From Cognataquiflexum nitidum (lineage in GTDB: Bacteria > Bacteroidota > Bacteroidia > Cytophagales > Cyclobacteriaceae), in the NCBI RefSeq assembly GCF_022538055.1, contig NZ_JAKZAM010000017.1:47465-111464 (forward strand): a DNA stretch of 64,000 nucleotides, written 5' to 3'. The position numbers and the translations under genes are program-made. Positions 36,935 to 46,887 of this stretch are shown one piece after another (within the stretch, counting starts at the first letter, position 1; each line of letters begins with the position of its first letter). The notes under the pieces were generated by a model that was not told the DNA's origin, did not search any database, and saw nothing but the letters and a program-made list of their open reading frames with translations.

Positions 36935-39900
36935 ATGAGAATAAAATCCTTTGGCCATAGAATAGGTTTCTGCCTGATCTTGTTGATTTCCCTTGCCAGT
37001 TTCAAAGTTGATGCCCAGAATTTTTTTGGCCAACCCCTTCAGCACGTCCATGATGAGAAATGTGCACATGTGCTGATGGAAAAAATGCAGGAAGAAAAGC
37101 TCGGACTATATGGCAGCAAGGAATTTTTTGAGTCTTGGATTACAAAGGAAATAAGCCAAAAGAAAAAAAGTTTTGATTCACAGCAACGAAAACAAGCTGA
37201 CAAAAGGGTTATTCCTGTAGTTGTCCATATCCTCCATAATGGCACGCCTGAAGGCTCAGCTTCCAATATTCCACTCTCTCAGATTGAATCCCAGATCCGG
37301 ATTTTGAATGAGGATTTTAGAAGACTCAATGCAGATACGATATCGACTCCCACAGAGTTTTTGGGGGTTGTGGCAGATGCCAACGTCGAGTTCGTCTTGG
37401 CAAAGCAAGACCCAAACGGCTTACCTACAAATGGTATTGTGAGGGTATTGAGTCCAAAAACTTCCTTCAATCCCAACAGCTCAGGTGATGTTGAATTGAT
37501 CAGTCAAACATCTTTTTGGCCATCTGAAGATTATCTAAATATGTGGGTAGTGACTTTGGCGTCACCCTTTATAGGCTATGCATCTTTTCCAGTTTCCAAC
37601 CTACCGGGACTTAATTTCCCTGCCAATTCCCGGGAAACAGACGGTGTTACAGTTGACTACCGGTATTTTGGGGAAGGGGGTAATGCCGTGGCAGGTTCTA
37701 AAGGCCGGACTACAACGCATGAGGTTGGTCATTTTTTGGGATTGCGGCATATTTGGGGAGATGGGGATTGTTCAGTGGATGACTTTGTAGCAGATACTCC
37801 ACTTCAAAGTGGTTCAAATAATGCCTGTAGAACGAATAATCCAAGATTTACCTGTAACACCAGAGACCTTGTTGAAAATTACATGGATTATACTCCTGAC
37901 AATTGCATGAATAATTTCACAATCGGTCAGGTGGCTAGAATGGATGTGGTATTGGCAGAAAGCCCAAGAAGGGCTTCCTTGGTAAATGGACGTGGTACAG
38001 TAGTTCCACAGCTCTTTGAAAATGACCTTGCAGTCCAAAGAATAATTGACCCTCAAGACCTTGTATGTGATCTGAATATCACGCCAACATTAGAGGTCTT
38101 GAACAGGGGCACCAACAGTGTTACCTCAGCAACAATTGAAATAAGGAATAACGGAGTTCTCTTGCAGACAAAAAACTTTACCTTAAACCTCAATACGGCT
38201 GAGGGAACAACAGTTTTTTTTGATCCTATTGTTTTAAATTCCTCTGTTAACAATTTTGTTGCAACAATTAGGCTTGTAAACGGTGTTACAGATTCCAATC
38301 CATCAAATAATACTATTCAATCCCGTCCAAGTATTCAGCCGGTGGTTCCTTTGCCTTATACTTTCGACTTCAATGATATAGGAAACAAGTGGGTAATCCA
38401 AAACCCTGACGACCTCTTTACATGGCAGGCAACCCAAGTAGTCTTGGATGGTCAGCCTCAACAGGCGCTATTTATCAGAAATTATGAATATGAGGCATTT
38501 GGAGAATTGGATTACTTCATCTCACCACAGATAGACCTCAGCACCTTTCAGAATGCCCAGCTGACTTTCAACATGGCATACGGGCCCTTCAATAACAATT
38601 CTTTTGGGGACTATTTGCTTGTTGCCGTTTCAACTGATTGTGGAAATTCCTTTGATATCATAAATGCGCCTTATGATAAGGATTATAATTTCCTTCGTAC
38701 CACTACTCCTACAATTGATGAGTTTATCCCTACAAGCGCTTCTCAATTTAGACGGGAGATCGTCAATTTAAGCCAATTTGCAGGGATAGGTAATGTGAGG
38801 GTTGCATTTATCGCCCGAAACGGATTCGGAAACAACCTTTATATCAAAGACATTGAGATCCTATCCGAAGAAACTTATAAATATGACCTTAAACTGACGG
38901 AATTGGTCAGCCCTACTCCTATCGGTTCCAATAACCATGAAAATGAAGTGATTTCGGTAACCAACACCGGTAATCTTCCGATTTCAGGATTTATCTTCAG
39001 GCGGATTTCTGGAAGTTTAAACCAAGGATTCATCGCCCGAGCTGATCCTTTGGCAGCAGGTGAAACAGCTAGTATCAATCTTCCAAAATCAACAAGCTTA
39101 GGAATCAACACCTTATCCTATACCGTACTTTTTCCGAATTTTGATCAAAATGAAAGGGATCCCATTACTTTGAGAAGATTTGTGAATATGGATACAGAAA
39201 AAACTCGGGCACCTTTCAGGCAAAATTTCAACGGAACATCTAGCATTGGCCCTTGGATCAGCATCAATCCCGAAAATCAGTTTCCGTCTTGGGTAATTTC
39301 CCCTTTACAGACAGGAACCATCGGAAGCAATGTAAGTAAAGTGGAAATCACACCTTCCCAAAACAGTTTTTGGCTAGGCTCTCCAATATTAGATTTGTCG
39401 ATCAGTCCTCAAGCGAGTATTTTCTTTGATAGAGCAGCAGGGGTAGTCAATCCAAATACCGTACTAAAAGTCATGGCAAGTGATGATGGTGGGGATAGTT
39501 ACACTGAAGTTTATAGAAAAACCGGGTCTGAAATTACAACGGTCCAAGCAGCAAATGCAAACCCAAATAATCGGTCTGAGTTTGTAAGGGACTTTGTAAA
39601 CCTGACCCCTTTTGCCGGCGAAAATAAGAAAAATTCACGGATAGCCTTTGTTCTTGAAAACAGTGACGAAGAAAACAGTTCGATATACTTGGATAATATT
39701 GAACTCTTTATATCTGCAAATCCTGAACCTGTAGTGCCTGAATTGGGAAAGGTTACCCTTTATCCAAATCCTGCAACAGACTATTTCAATGTAGCTTTCA
39801 ATTTTACAAATTTCGAGTCCGTTAATATTCAGATATTCTCTTCCACGGGTGCTCTTTTGCACGACGTCGACTACCCTAATACTTTAAATCAGACATATAC

Positions 39901-39991
39901 TTTCACTTCAAAGCAATTTTCAAAAGGGTTTTTTATCTTAAAAATCACAAGTAAGTCAGTCTCTGAAACCAGAAAACTGTTTATCCAATAG
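36935..39991 (+). CDS. T9SS-exported M43 (pappalysin-type) zinc protease
   Basis: A 1018-residue secreted protein. The signal peptide (MRIKSFGHRIGFCLILLISLASF) starts at ATG 36935; the ATG-less frame upstream is ignored. The metzincin motif HEVGHFLGLRH begins at H262 with E263 as the catalytic glutamate. The following DTPLQ and MDYTPDNCMNNFT (Met-turn) segments fit M43B. After the catalytic domain come CARDB-like strand domains, then the type A sorting domain (LYPNPATDYFNV to the C-terminal lysine-rich end, about 945-1018). It should be secreted and likely attached to the outer surface. The gene follows nifU by 10 bp. Confidence 0.85.
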   Translation: MRIKSFGHRIGFCLILLISLASFKVDAQNFFGQPLQHVHDEKCAHVLMEKMQEEKLGLYGSKEFFESWITKEISQKKKSFDSQQRKQADKRVIPVVVHILHNGTPEGSASNIPLSQIESQIRILNEDFRRLNADTISTPTEFLGVVADANVEFVLAKQDPNGLPTNGIVRVLSPKTSFNPNSSGDVELISQTSFWPSEDYLNMWVVTLASPFIGYASFPVSNLPGLNFPANSRETDGVTVDYRYFGEGGNAVAGSKGRTTTHEVGHFLGLRHIWGDGDCSVDDFVADTPLQSGSNNACRTNNPRFTCNTRDLVENYMDYTPDNCMNNFTIGQVARMDVVLAESPRRASLVNGRGTVVPQLFENDLAVQRIIDPQDLVCDLNITPTLEVLNRGTNSVTSATIEIRNNGVLLQTKNFTLNLNTAEGTTVFFDPIVLNSSVNNFVATIRLVNGVTDSNPSNNTIQSRPSIQPVVPLPYTFDFNDIGNKWVIQNPDDLFTWQATQVVLDGQPQQALFIRNYEYEAFGELDYFISPQIDLSTFQNAQLTFNMAYGPFNNNSFGDYLLVAVSTDCGNSFDIINAPYDKDYNFLRTTTPTIDEFIPTSASQFRREIVNLSQFAGIGNVRVAFIARNGFGNNLYIKDIEILSEETYKYDLKLTELVSPTPIGSNNHENEVISVTNTGNLPISGFIFRRISGSLNQGFIARADPLAAGETASINLPKSTSLGINTLSYTVLFPNFDQNERDPITLRRFVNMDTEKTRAPFRQNFNGTSSIGPWISINPENQFPSWVISPLQTGTIGSNVSKVEITPSQNSFWLGSPILDLSISPQASIFFDRAAGVVNPNTVLKVMASDDGGDSYTEVYRKTGSEITTVQAANANPNNRSEFVRDFVNLTPFAGENKKNSRIAFVLENSDEENSSIYLDNIELFISANPEPVVPELGKVTLYPNPATDYFNVAFNFTNFESVNIQIFSSTGALLHDVDYPNTLNQTYTFTSKQFSKGFFILKITSKSVSETRKLFIQ

Positions 39992-40015
39992 TATTAGAAT
40001 ACTTTAAATAAGTTT

Positions 40016-40053
40016 AAAAGTCGAAGATCCATATTCTGGACTTCGACTTTTTT
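40016..40053 (+). terminator. Terminator of the M43 protease gene
   Basis: A stem AAAAGTCGAAG / CTTCGACTTTT with a 14-base loop followed by more T, 25 bp past the stop. Confidence 0.85.
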
Positions 40054-40098
40054 CATTGACAAATACCTTCATAGCTAGTCGCTATTTGACGATATTTG

Positions 40099-40130
40099 TT
40101 GTTTAGAAAGCAAATATAATTTTACCTTTA
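40099..40130 (+). promoter_or_regulatory. Promoter of the PASTA/T9SS/rhodanese operon
   Basis: TTG at 40099-40101, 21 bp, then TACCTTTA at 40123-40130, one base off TAnnTTTG. The spacing is correct for the Bacteroidota sigma factor. The leader would be about 22 bases. Confidence 0.45.
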
Positions 40131-40159
40131 TACGTTAGCATAAAGATTACTACTGATTC

Positions 40160-40936
40160 ATGAGGAATACGAAAGATTCATTAAAGAAAATTGCCATACA
40201 CCTCGGTTTGGTTTTTCTGACCATCACGCTACTTTCTTTTATTTTTCTAAAGATTTATCTTCCTTCTTATACCAATCACGGTCAGACTGTGACTGTGCCA
40301 AATCTTGAAGGGTTTGAAGTAGATGAACTTCAGAAATTTCTTTCTGACAGAGACCTGACTTTCGAAGTCAATATTGACAGCGGGTACAATGCAGAAGCAA
40401 AACCGTTTTCGGTTCTTAAGCAAAACCCAACTCCAGACAGCAAAGTAAAAAGAGGAAGAAAAATATACGTCACACTGAATGCACGTAATGCACCATTGAT
40501 TAAAATGCCCAACTTAGTAAATAGTCTTTTGAAAAATGCTCAGGAAATTCTCGGAAATGTGGGCTTGGTCCGGGGTGAAATAATCTACGTTCCTGATATC
40601 GGAATCAATGTGGTTTTGGAACAAAAATATAGAGGCAGAAGCATTCCTGAAGGTTTTGAAATCCCAAAAGGATCGCAGGTAGATCTTGTAGTGGGTGATG
40701 GATTGGGAAATCAAATCCTCGAAGTACCCTCTCTGACCGGCCTAGATGAAATAGATGCGGAATTTTTGATCATTGGATCAGGATTGAGAATGGGAAATAT
40801 CAATTATGTTGAAACTGATAGTGTTGCCTCAGGAATAATCATAAAACAGATGCCACCTGCGGGAGCGTCTGTAAAAACCGGAGAACCCATCGATATCTGG
40901 ATTTCTGAAGCAAAAAAACGCGCAAATAATTTTTAA
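40160..40936 (+). CDS. Membrane-anchored PASTA domain protein
   Basis: A 258-residue protein with one N-terminal membrane helix (about 12-35) and three PASTA domains outside: TVTVPNLEGFEVDEL at about 43, IKMPNLVNSLLKNAQ at about 113 and LEVPSLTGLDEIDAE at about 186. PASTA domains bind peptidoglycan or penicillin-like ligands. No kinase domain is attached, as is usual in Bacteroidota. The gene directly abuts the next one (stop at 40936, ATG at 40937). Its role is unknown; anchoring of a cell-wall complex is plausible. Confidence 0.87.
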   Translation: MRNTKDSLKKIAIHLGLVFLTITLLSFIFLKIYLPSYTNHGQTVTVPNLEGFEVDELQKFLSDRDLTFEVNIDSGYNAEAKPFSVLKQNPTPDSKVKRGRKIYVTLNARNAPLIKMPNLVNSLLKNAQEILGNVGLVRGEIIYVPDIGINVVLEQKYRGRSIPEGFEIPKGSQVDLVVGDGLGNQILEVPSLTGLDEIDAEFLIIGSGLRMGNINYVETDSVASGIIIKQMPPAGASVKTGEPIDIWISEAKKRANNF

Positions 40937-42775
40937 ATGGGATTATTGAGATCAATACCTCTTCAAGTGATTGCTTTGGCACTTATTTTAAGTCCGTATT
41001 CTTCTATTGCCCAATTCCAACAGCTTCCGACTCCCACTCAGTCTGTTAACAAAACTCAAAATCAAAGGAATTATCGAACTCAGGAAAGGCCTTTGACTCT
41101 TCCTTTTTGGGATGATTTTTCGGGAATACAAATAGACACCAACAAATGGGTGAGTGAGGGAGCAACCCTGTCAACTACAGTTGCCAACGCCGCCCCTTCA
41201 ATCGGCACATTGCTACTTGATGGCATTGATGAAAAAGGCAGGCCTTATTCAACTGTACAGTTTGAACAGGGATTTACTGACAGAATCACTTCACTACCAA
41301 TAAATCTATCAGAATTAAGTCTAGCTGAAGCAAATTCAGTGTATTTGAGTTTCTATTGGCAACCTGGGGGAAAAGCTGAAATGCCTGATTCCAATGATAA
41401 CATCCTGCTTCAGTTTTTAGATAAGGATAGCTTATGGGTCAATGTTTGGGAGCAATCAGGAGGCTTGGCTGCCGAGGAATTTTTCTTTACCCCTCAGATC
41501 ATTCAATTGCTTCCCGAGTTTTTGCATGATGGCTTTCAGTTCAGATTTCAGATTCAGGGAAGAAGTTCCGGACCATTTGACAGTTGGATATTGGATTATG
41601 TCTACCTGAACAAAAACAGGTCTTTGACTGACCTTTCATTCCCTGATAGGGCTTTGACCGTTTCAAACAGCAGACCTTTTGAAAAATATGCCGCAATTCC
41701 TCTTTTCTTATTGAAAAAGGATGCTGATTTGGCTTGGGAATCCACCTCCAATGAATTTAAGAACCTTGACAGGGGGTTTAGAGCAATGGAATATTCTTTT
41801 GAAATCAGGGAAAAAGAAAATCAAACCCTAGTCAAATCGATCAATAGCAATACGCCTTTTAACCCAGTGCCTATTGCCCAGGAAAGGAGGACCTTTACTT
41901 CCAACCTAATTTTTGAAGTTCCCCTGCCCGAAGAAGAAATGGATTATGAAATTGTAAGCTACTTGGTTACTGGAGATGGATTATTGAGTGGGGTTGAAAA
42001 CGGAGTTAACGTAACCTACCCCGAGGTGGATTTTAGGATAAATGATACAGTAAGGACAGTTATTCCCATGAGGGATTTTTTGGCCTATGATGACGGAAGT
42101 GTTGATTATTCAGCAGGAATAAACCAACGATCAGGGATGCTTGCTGTCAGATATGAGGTTAGCAGTAGCGTATACTTAAAAGGAATAAGCATAAACTTTA
42201 CAAATTTCACACAATTGGGAGGTGTAATTGACCTAATGGTTTGGAAAGAGTTAGAGGAAGCACCTATCTACAAGAAAGAGGTATTTATCCCGACCAAGGA
42301 ATCTCTGAATGAATTTGGCTATTTTGAAATTGACCAAAACATTGAGATCAATGGGACATTTTATATAGGTTTCACTCAGTTTACCAACGATTTCCTCTAT
42401 GTGGGATTAGACAAAACTTACGATAATGGAAGTGAAATTTTCTTTAATGCTACAGGTTCATGGGTCCAAAATGAAACCGTGGAAGGTTCATTGATGATGC
42501 GGGCCCATCTTTTGGAAACGCCTCCATTTGAGAATGAGTCAGAAGCTACAATTCCTCTAAAAATTTATCCCAATCCAGTTTTGGGATTATTGGTAATTGA
42601 AGGCAAAATAGATGCCATCAATATCTATGATCCGATGGGTAGAAATATTATACTTCCCATTACAGACAATGAGAAAGGGAAAAGTGTTAATTTTGAAGGA
42701 ATGCAAAGGGGAATATATGTTATAAAAACCACCATAAACAAAGATCAAAAGTCATTCAGAATAGTAGTAAAATAG
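40937..42775 (+). CDS. T9SS type A exported protein with unknown N-terminal domains
   Basis: A 612-residue protein. A signal peptide (MGLLRSIPLQVIALALILSPYSSIAQ) is followed by a strand-rich body with WDDFSGIQIDTNKW and many aromatic residues, then a type A sorting domain (IPLKIYPNPVLGLLVIEG ... GIYVIKTTINKDQKSFRIVVK). No catalytic motif is recognised. The start codon directly follows the PASTA gene stop, so the two are coupled. It is probably a surface or secreted component that works with the PASTA protein. Confidence 0.8.
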   Translation: MGLLRSIPLQVIALALILSPYSSIAQFQQLPTPTQSVNKTQNQRNYRTQERPLTLPFWDDFSGIQIDTNKWVSEGATLSTTVANAAPSIGTLLLDGIDEKGRPYSTVQFEQGFTDRITSLPINLSELSLAEANSVYLSFYWQPGGKAEMPDSNDNILLQFLDKDSLWVNVWEQSGGLAAEEFFFTPQIIQLLPEFLHDGFQFRFQIQGRSSGPFDSWILDYVYLNKNRSLTDLSFPDRALTVSNSRPFEKYAAIPLFLLKKDADLAWESTSNEFKNLDRGFRAMEYSFEIREKENQTLVKSINSNTPFNPVPIAQERRTFTSNLIFEVPLPEEEMDYEIVSYLVTGDGLLSGVENGVNVTYPEVDFRINDTVRTVIPMRDFLAYDDGSVDYSAGINQRSGMLAVRYEVSSSVYLKGISINFTNFTQLGGVIDLMVWKELEEAPIYKKEVFIPTKESLNEFGYFEIDQNIEINGTFYIGFTQFTNDFLYVGLDKTYDNGSEIFFNATGSWVQNETVEGSLMMRAHLLETPPFENESEATIPLKIYPNPVLGLLVIEGKIDAINIYDPMGRNIILPITDNEKGKSVNFEGMQRGIYVIKTTINKDQKSFRIVVK

Positions 42776-42782
42776 ACAAATC

Positions 42783-43091
42783 ATGGAAGATATTACCGTA
42801 GAAGAACTTAAAAAGAAACTAGACAACAAGGAAGACTTTGTTTTTATAGATGTCCGGGAAGAATGGGAATATGAAGAAGACAATCTTGGCGCACTCAATA
42901 TCCCTATGGGTCAATTGGCGCATCAACTAGATGAAATAAAAGATTTTAAAAATAAAGAAATTGTAATGCAATGCAGGTCCGGCGCAAGAAGCGGGAATGC
43001 TAAAAGATTTCTGGAAACCCAAGGATTTACCAAAGTAAGGAATCTATTAGGAGGCATCATTGCTTACCGAGAAATGGAGGAAAATGAATAA
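42783..43091 (+). CDS. Rhodanese-like domain protein
   Basis: A 102-residue single rhodanese domain. FIDVREEWEYEEDNLGALNIPM is the conserved front half and C64 in MQCRSGARSG is the active-site cysteine, so sulfur or similar transfer chemistry is possible. It is 7 bp after the T9SS gene and ends the operon at a strong hairpin. Its link to the surface proteins is unclear. Confidence 0.9.
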   Translation: MEDITVEELKKKLDNKEDFVFIDVREEWEYEEDNLGALNIPMGQLAHQLDEIKDFKNKEIVMQCRSGARSGNAKRFLETQGFTKVRNLLGGIIAYREMEENE

Positions 43092-43119
43092 ATTCTTAAA
43101 TCAACTTTCATATTATAGT

Positions 43120-43145
43120 AACAGTCCTAGTGACTGTTTTTTTTT
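43120..43145 (+). terminator. Terminator after the rhodanese gene
   Basis: A stem AACAGTC / GACTGTT with a 5-base loop and ten T. Confidence 0.85.
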
Positions 43146-43293
43146 ACCATACTCTAATTAAAAACGTAACCTGGCCTAACTTTCTTTTCCTTTGTATTGA
43201 AATAAAATTCTAATATATCCCAAAAACCCGAACCAAGACCGCTTACTTTAGACATTATTAATAATCTATTGACCCCAAGACTTAATTAGCATT

Positions 43294-44772
43294 ATGGCAA
43301 AGAGAAAAACATTACTATTGGCATTTTCCATCCTGACATTTCAGGTTCATGCCCAAAAAAGCAGTATTGAAAAAGATTTTAACGAAAAGGAAGCAATATC
43401 TCACTTCAGGTATTTGGCTTCGGATGAATTGATGGGACGGGATCCAATTAGGCCAGAAATAGATGCAGCAGCAAGATACATTTCAGAGCAGTTTTGGAAA
43501 TATGGTGCCCAACAAATCAACGGTGCTAATGGATACTACCAAAATATTCCTTTCAGGCTTTCCTCTCCTCCATCCAAAGGAAAGGTTTCTCTTGGCAACA
43601 GTTCTTTTGAACAAGGTGATGGACTTTTGGTATTGGATGGTCCTTCCTTATCAGGCAAATTTGAAATGGTTGTAGTAGGCTATGGTCAGGAATCAGACTA
43701 TAATGGATTAGAAGTTGAAGGAAAAATCGTAGTGACCAATGTGGGTGCCCCAAACAGATTGAGTCCGGCAGATCTTTTCAGCGCAGGAAGGGCCAAAATT
43801 ACATTGGCAAAATCCAAAGGAGCCATTGCTTTGATAGAAATGTATAATGTACCTTCAGTTCCTTGGAACCTTGTTACGAATTTCCTCAACCGGCCCCAAC
43901 TGACAGTAGACAATTCAAAAGGAGAAGAGACGATACCATATATATGGCTTAAGGATTTAAATAATGAAATAATCAATGCCATTGGTAAGGGAGAATTTTC
44001 TACAACTGAAATACAGATCCAAGGAAAAATCAACAGGAAAATCACAGGGAAAAATGTGGTTGCAATAATCGAAGGAACAGATCCAAAACTTAAAGATGAG
44101 TATATCATGTTGTCAGCACATTATGACCATGTTGGTGTGGGCAGGCCAAATGCAGAAGGCGATTCAATATATAACGGTGCAAGGGACAATGCTGTTGGAA
44201 CTGTAGCTGTCATCAATGCTGCTAAGTATTTTGCAAAAAATCCGCCAAAACGTTCCGTTTTATTATGTGCGTGGACAGCTGAAGAAAAAGGACTCTTGGG
44301 TTCAGCTTATTTCTCTGAAAATCCTTTAATCCCGCTTAATCAGATCATATTCAATCTTAATATTGACAATGGAGGATACAATGACACTTCAATTATAACT
44401 GTCATAGGATTGGGAAGGACAACAGCAGACCCATTGATTGAAGCTGCAGCTTCTGATTTTGGACTAAAAGCTACCTCAGACCCCTCTCCCGAACAAGGAT
44501 TATACGATCGCTCGGACAATGTAAATTTTGCCCGAAAAGGAATCCCCGCTCCCACTTTCAGTTTGGGATTTACAGCTTTTGATGATGAAATCAATAAATA
44601 TTACCATCAACCCAGTGACCATGTCGATAATTTTGATTTGGATTATGCCCTATTATATTGGAAGTCATACATTTTAGCGGCCCAGAACATAGCCAATTGG
44701 AGTAAAAAGCCAACTTGGATACCCGGCGACAAATATGAAGCCATCAGCAAAGAACTGTACGGTAAAGATTAA
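43294..44772 (+). CDS. Secreted M28 family metallopeptidase with PA domain
   Basis: A 492-residue protein with a signal peptide (MAKRKTLLLAFSILTFQVHAQ). A protease-associated domain around residues 110-190 (EGKIVVTNVG) precedes the M28 core. Zinc ligands lie in LSAHYDHVG (H276), NGARDNAVGT (D near 297) and the catalytic TAEEKGLLGS (E330-331), with further ligands in LNIDNG and YHQPSDH. Such enzymes are aminopeptidases or similar, acting in the periplasm. It is monocistronic and ends at a 14-bp perfect hairpin. Confidence 0.9.
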   Translation: MAKRKTLLLAFSILTFQVHAQKSSIEKDFNEKEAISHFRYLASDELMGRDPIRPEIDAAARYISEQFWKYGAQQINGANGYYQNIPFRLSSPPSKGKVSLGNSSFEQGDGLLVLDGPSLSGKFEMVVVGYGQESDYNGLEVEGKIVVTNVGAPNRLSPADLFSAGRAKITLAKSKGAIALIEMYNVPSVPWNLVTNFLNRPQLTVDNSKGEETIPYIWLKDLNNEIINAIGKGEFSTTEIQIQGKINRKITGKNVVAIIEGTDPKLKDEYIMLSAHYDHVGVGRPNAEGDSIYNGARDNAVGTVAVINAAKYFAKNPPKRSVLLCAWTAEEKGLLGSAYFSENPLIPLNQIIFNLNIDNGGYNDTSIITVIGLGRTTADPLIEAAASDFGLKATSDPSPEQGLYDRSDNVNFARKGIPAPTFSLGFTAFDDEINKYYHQPSDHVDNFDLDYALLYWKSYILAAQNIANWSKKPTWIPGDKYEAISKELYGKD

Positions 44773-44806
44773 AGGAGGTTTCTAAAACAAATAATCCGAA
44801 TTCATA

Positions 44807-44844
44807 AAATGGCCGCCTGAAAATCAGGCGGCCATTTTTTTTAC
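44807..44844 (+). terminator. Terminator of the M28 peptidase gene
   Basis: A 14-bp perfect stem (AAATGGCCGCCTGA / TCAGGCGGCCATTT) with a 3-base loop and T run. Confidence 0.9.
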
Positions 44845-44970
44845 TTTTTTTTAATTTTTTTTTCGCTCTGATTTTATTGATGAAAAAACCATTTTTTTCC
44901 TTTTTTTGAATTTCAAGAGACTTACTGTATTCGATATGGAAATTACAAAATACCTTTAAATTCAATGTAT

Positions 44971-45067
44971 AAACACTTTTTGGAAAAAATTTTCGAGTGA
45001 AATAGCCAAATTTCATTCATTTAAACACTTTTCTGACAAATCCATAAATATCTATAAAAACACTTTT
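44971..45067. repeat. Three copies of AAACACTTTT
   Basis: Identical decamers at 44971, 45023 and 45058 on the same strand, 52 and 35 bp apart, 45 bp upstream of the putative promoter. They could be regulator-binding sites. Confidence 0.5.
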
Positions 45068-45111
45068 CAAATATTAATAAATGTATTTCATAAAATTTTT
45101 TTTAAATATTA

Positions 45112-45144
45112 TTTGGATATGAAAAACATTTTATACTATATTTA
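45112..45144 (+). promoter_or_regulatory. Promoter of the PorP/SprF gene
   Basis: TTTG at 45112-45115, 21 bp, then TATATTTA at 45137-45144, one base off consensus. The transcription start would be near 45151, giving a leader of about 100 bases. Confidence 0.45.
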
Positions 45145-45253
45145 CATCATAATAATGTATTTAAATCCTTTCATAACGATTTGAATCATTTTTAAAAACT
45201 CTAAACAAATATCTTCTCGCAAACAGGTCACCCGACCCAAAATTTTAAAAGTT

Positions 45254-46231
45254 ATGAAAACAACATTTAGATTACTCGCAATCATTCTATTGGTTTCTTC
45301 TTTGAATTTTTCAGAATCCAATGCACAACAATTACCACAGTTTAGCCAGTATATTTTCAATGGCTTACATATCAACCCTGCTTATGCCGGTTATAAAAAT
45401 GAAGGCTACGTCCAAAGTACTTATAGAAGTCAGTGGGTAGGATTTGAAGGCGCACCGGAAACTTTTACTTTAACAGCAGATTTTAGTGCCAATGAAGGCT
45501 TAATGGGATTTGGGGCAACCGTGCTAGCGGATAAAATCGGCCCTACCAGTACAACCTCTGCCATGTTATCTTACGCCTATAGGATCCAAACAGGAAGGGA
45601 ATCGTTCCTTGGGTTAGGGGCAAGTGCAGGTGTAGGACAATATAGCATCAATGGAGATATGCTTAAAGCCATTCATGAAAATGATTCCGAAATACCAACA
45701 GGGACTGTAAACATGATGACTCCAAATATGAACCTTGGCCTATTTTTTCATAACTCCAAATTTTATGCAGGTCTAAGTGCCTACAATCTCATTGGAAAAG
45801 GGGCTTTGGAAAGAGAAGATGTAGCGTTGGCTTACCACGACATTCACTTCTACTTAACAGCAGGCGCTTTACTAAATGTTTCTGATAATCTGAAATTCAA
45901 ACCATCTTTCCTTGTTAAGCAAGTGAATGGTTCTCCTACTACCTACGATCTAAATGGTATGATGCTTTTTATGGACAGGCTTTGGCTAGGTGCTTCTTAC
46001 AGGTCTAATCTTAATATCATGAACGAAAACCCTGAAGCAGGTTCGCTAAGCAAAAGAAATGCAGTAGCTTTTATTGGAGAAATATTCGCTACCCCAAACC
46101 TAAGAATCGGCTACGCTTACGATCAAAACCTGAACGTGTTGCAGAATATGAGGACCAATTCACACGAAATTTCTGTAGGATACTACCTTTCAGCAAGAAA
46201 AGTCACAATGAAAAACCCTAGATGGTTTTAA
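45254..46231 (+). CDS. PorP/SprF family outer-membrane protein
   Basis: A 325-residue outer-membrane beta-barrel protein. After a signal peptide (to NAQ near residue 25) comes the family signature QLPQFSQYIFNGLHINPAYAGY, then repeated strands with aromatic ends (LSYAYRIQTG, FLGLGASAGVGQYSINGD). SprF assists secretion or surface anchoring of the giant SprB adhesin in Flavobacterium. Its place upstream of a giant T9SS type B protein suggests the same partnership (inference). It is probably transcribed alone because a hairpin follows at 46311. Confidence 0.9.
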   Translation: MKTTFRLLAIILLVSSLNFSESNAQQLPQFSQYIFNGLHINPAYAGYKNEGYVQSTYRSQWVGFEGAPETFTLTADFSANEGLMGFGATVLADKIGPTSTTSAMLSYAYRIQTGRESFLGLGASAGVGQYSINGDMLKAIHENDSEIPTGTVNMMTPNMNLGLFFHNSKFYAGLSAYNLIGKGALEREDVALAYHDIHFYLTAGALLNVSDNLKFKPSFLVKQVNGSPTTYDLNGMMLFMDRLWLGASYRSNLNIMNENPEAGSLSKRNAVAFIGEIFATPNLRIGYAYDQNLNVLQNMRTNSHEISVGYYLSARKVTMKNPRWF

Positions 46232-46310
46232 TTGGCACCAATTAAACGGATCCAATCCTAAATGAAATTAAATTTTGTTGCACTTTTTAATGTTTAGAGT
46301 CTATTTATCA

Positions 46311-46352
46311 AAAAGGCTGCCTGGGATTAACCATCTTACAGGCAGCTTTTTT
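46311..46352 (+). terminator. Terminator of the PorP/SprF gene
   Basis: A stem AAGGCTGCCTG / CAGGCAGC with a 15-base loop and seven T. Confidence 0.8.
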
Positions 46353-46887
46353 TCGTAATTAAAATTAAGTTTTCTAGAAGAAAACCAAGGAAAAAAAGGT
46401 TCGATAAATATTTGGGATTCTATACATGTTCAGAAGTTTTTTAAGGAATAATAAAGAAAAAAAATCAACCCATCATTGAACAAACGCCTAGATTACGTAA
46501 AACCCTGTCTGAATACTACATTTTTGGTTTTACGAAAATCAGGTTAAAAAAGTAAATAACGCTCACATTTTTGCTTTGTAAAACATAAGTTTTCTTTTTC
46601 ATTTTAAAATTTAAACTTTTGAACCGTAGATAAGATCGATAAATCACCCTGTTATTTAGATTTTAACTTCCTACAATTTTATTGAAAAGGCATTTCAAAT
46701 TTAAAGCTTTACTAAAACACTCATTTGTAAATGCTTTTTCTTTTTCAAAGGCCTTTATTAAAAGTAAAATAAAAGCATTCTAGTGGCTTTTAAGTCTCAA
46801 AAAGTAAAGCCTGACATGGTTTTGGTTTTTTGAGAAAAAATTAAAAAGGTGAGTAATCACCAAACTCTTCGAATTAAAGTGTTTATT
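46353..46887. other. Long AT-rich intergenic region (535 bp)
   Basis: No credible coding frame or RNA structure was found. It should contain the promoter for the following two or three genes, but no element matches well enough to name. Confidence 0.5.

Larger units (their letters stand above)
44845..45253. other. AT-rich upstream region of the PorP/SprF gene
   Basis: About 410 bp of very AT-rich sequence. AAACACTTTT occurs three times, at 44971, 45023 and 45058, and a promoter lies at 45112-45144. No coding frame is credible. Confidence 0.6.
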
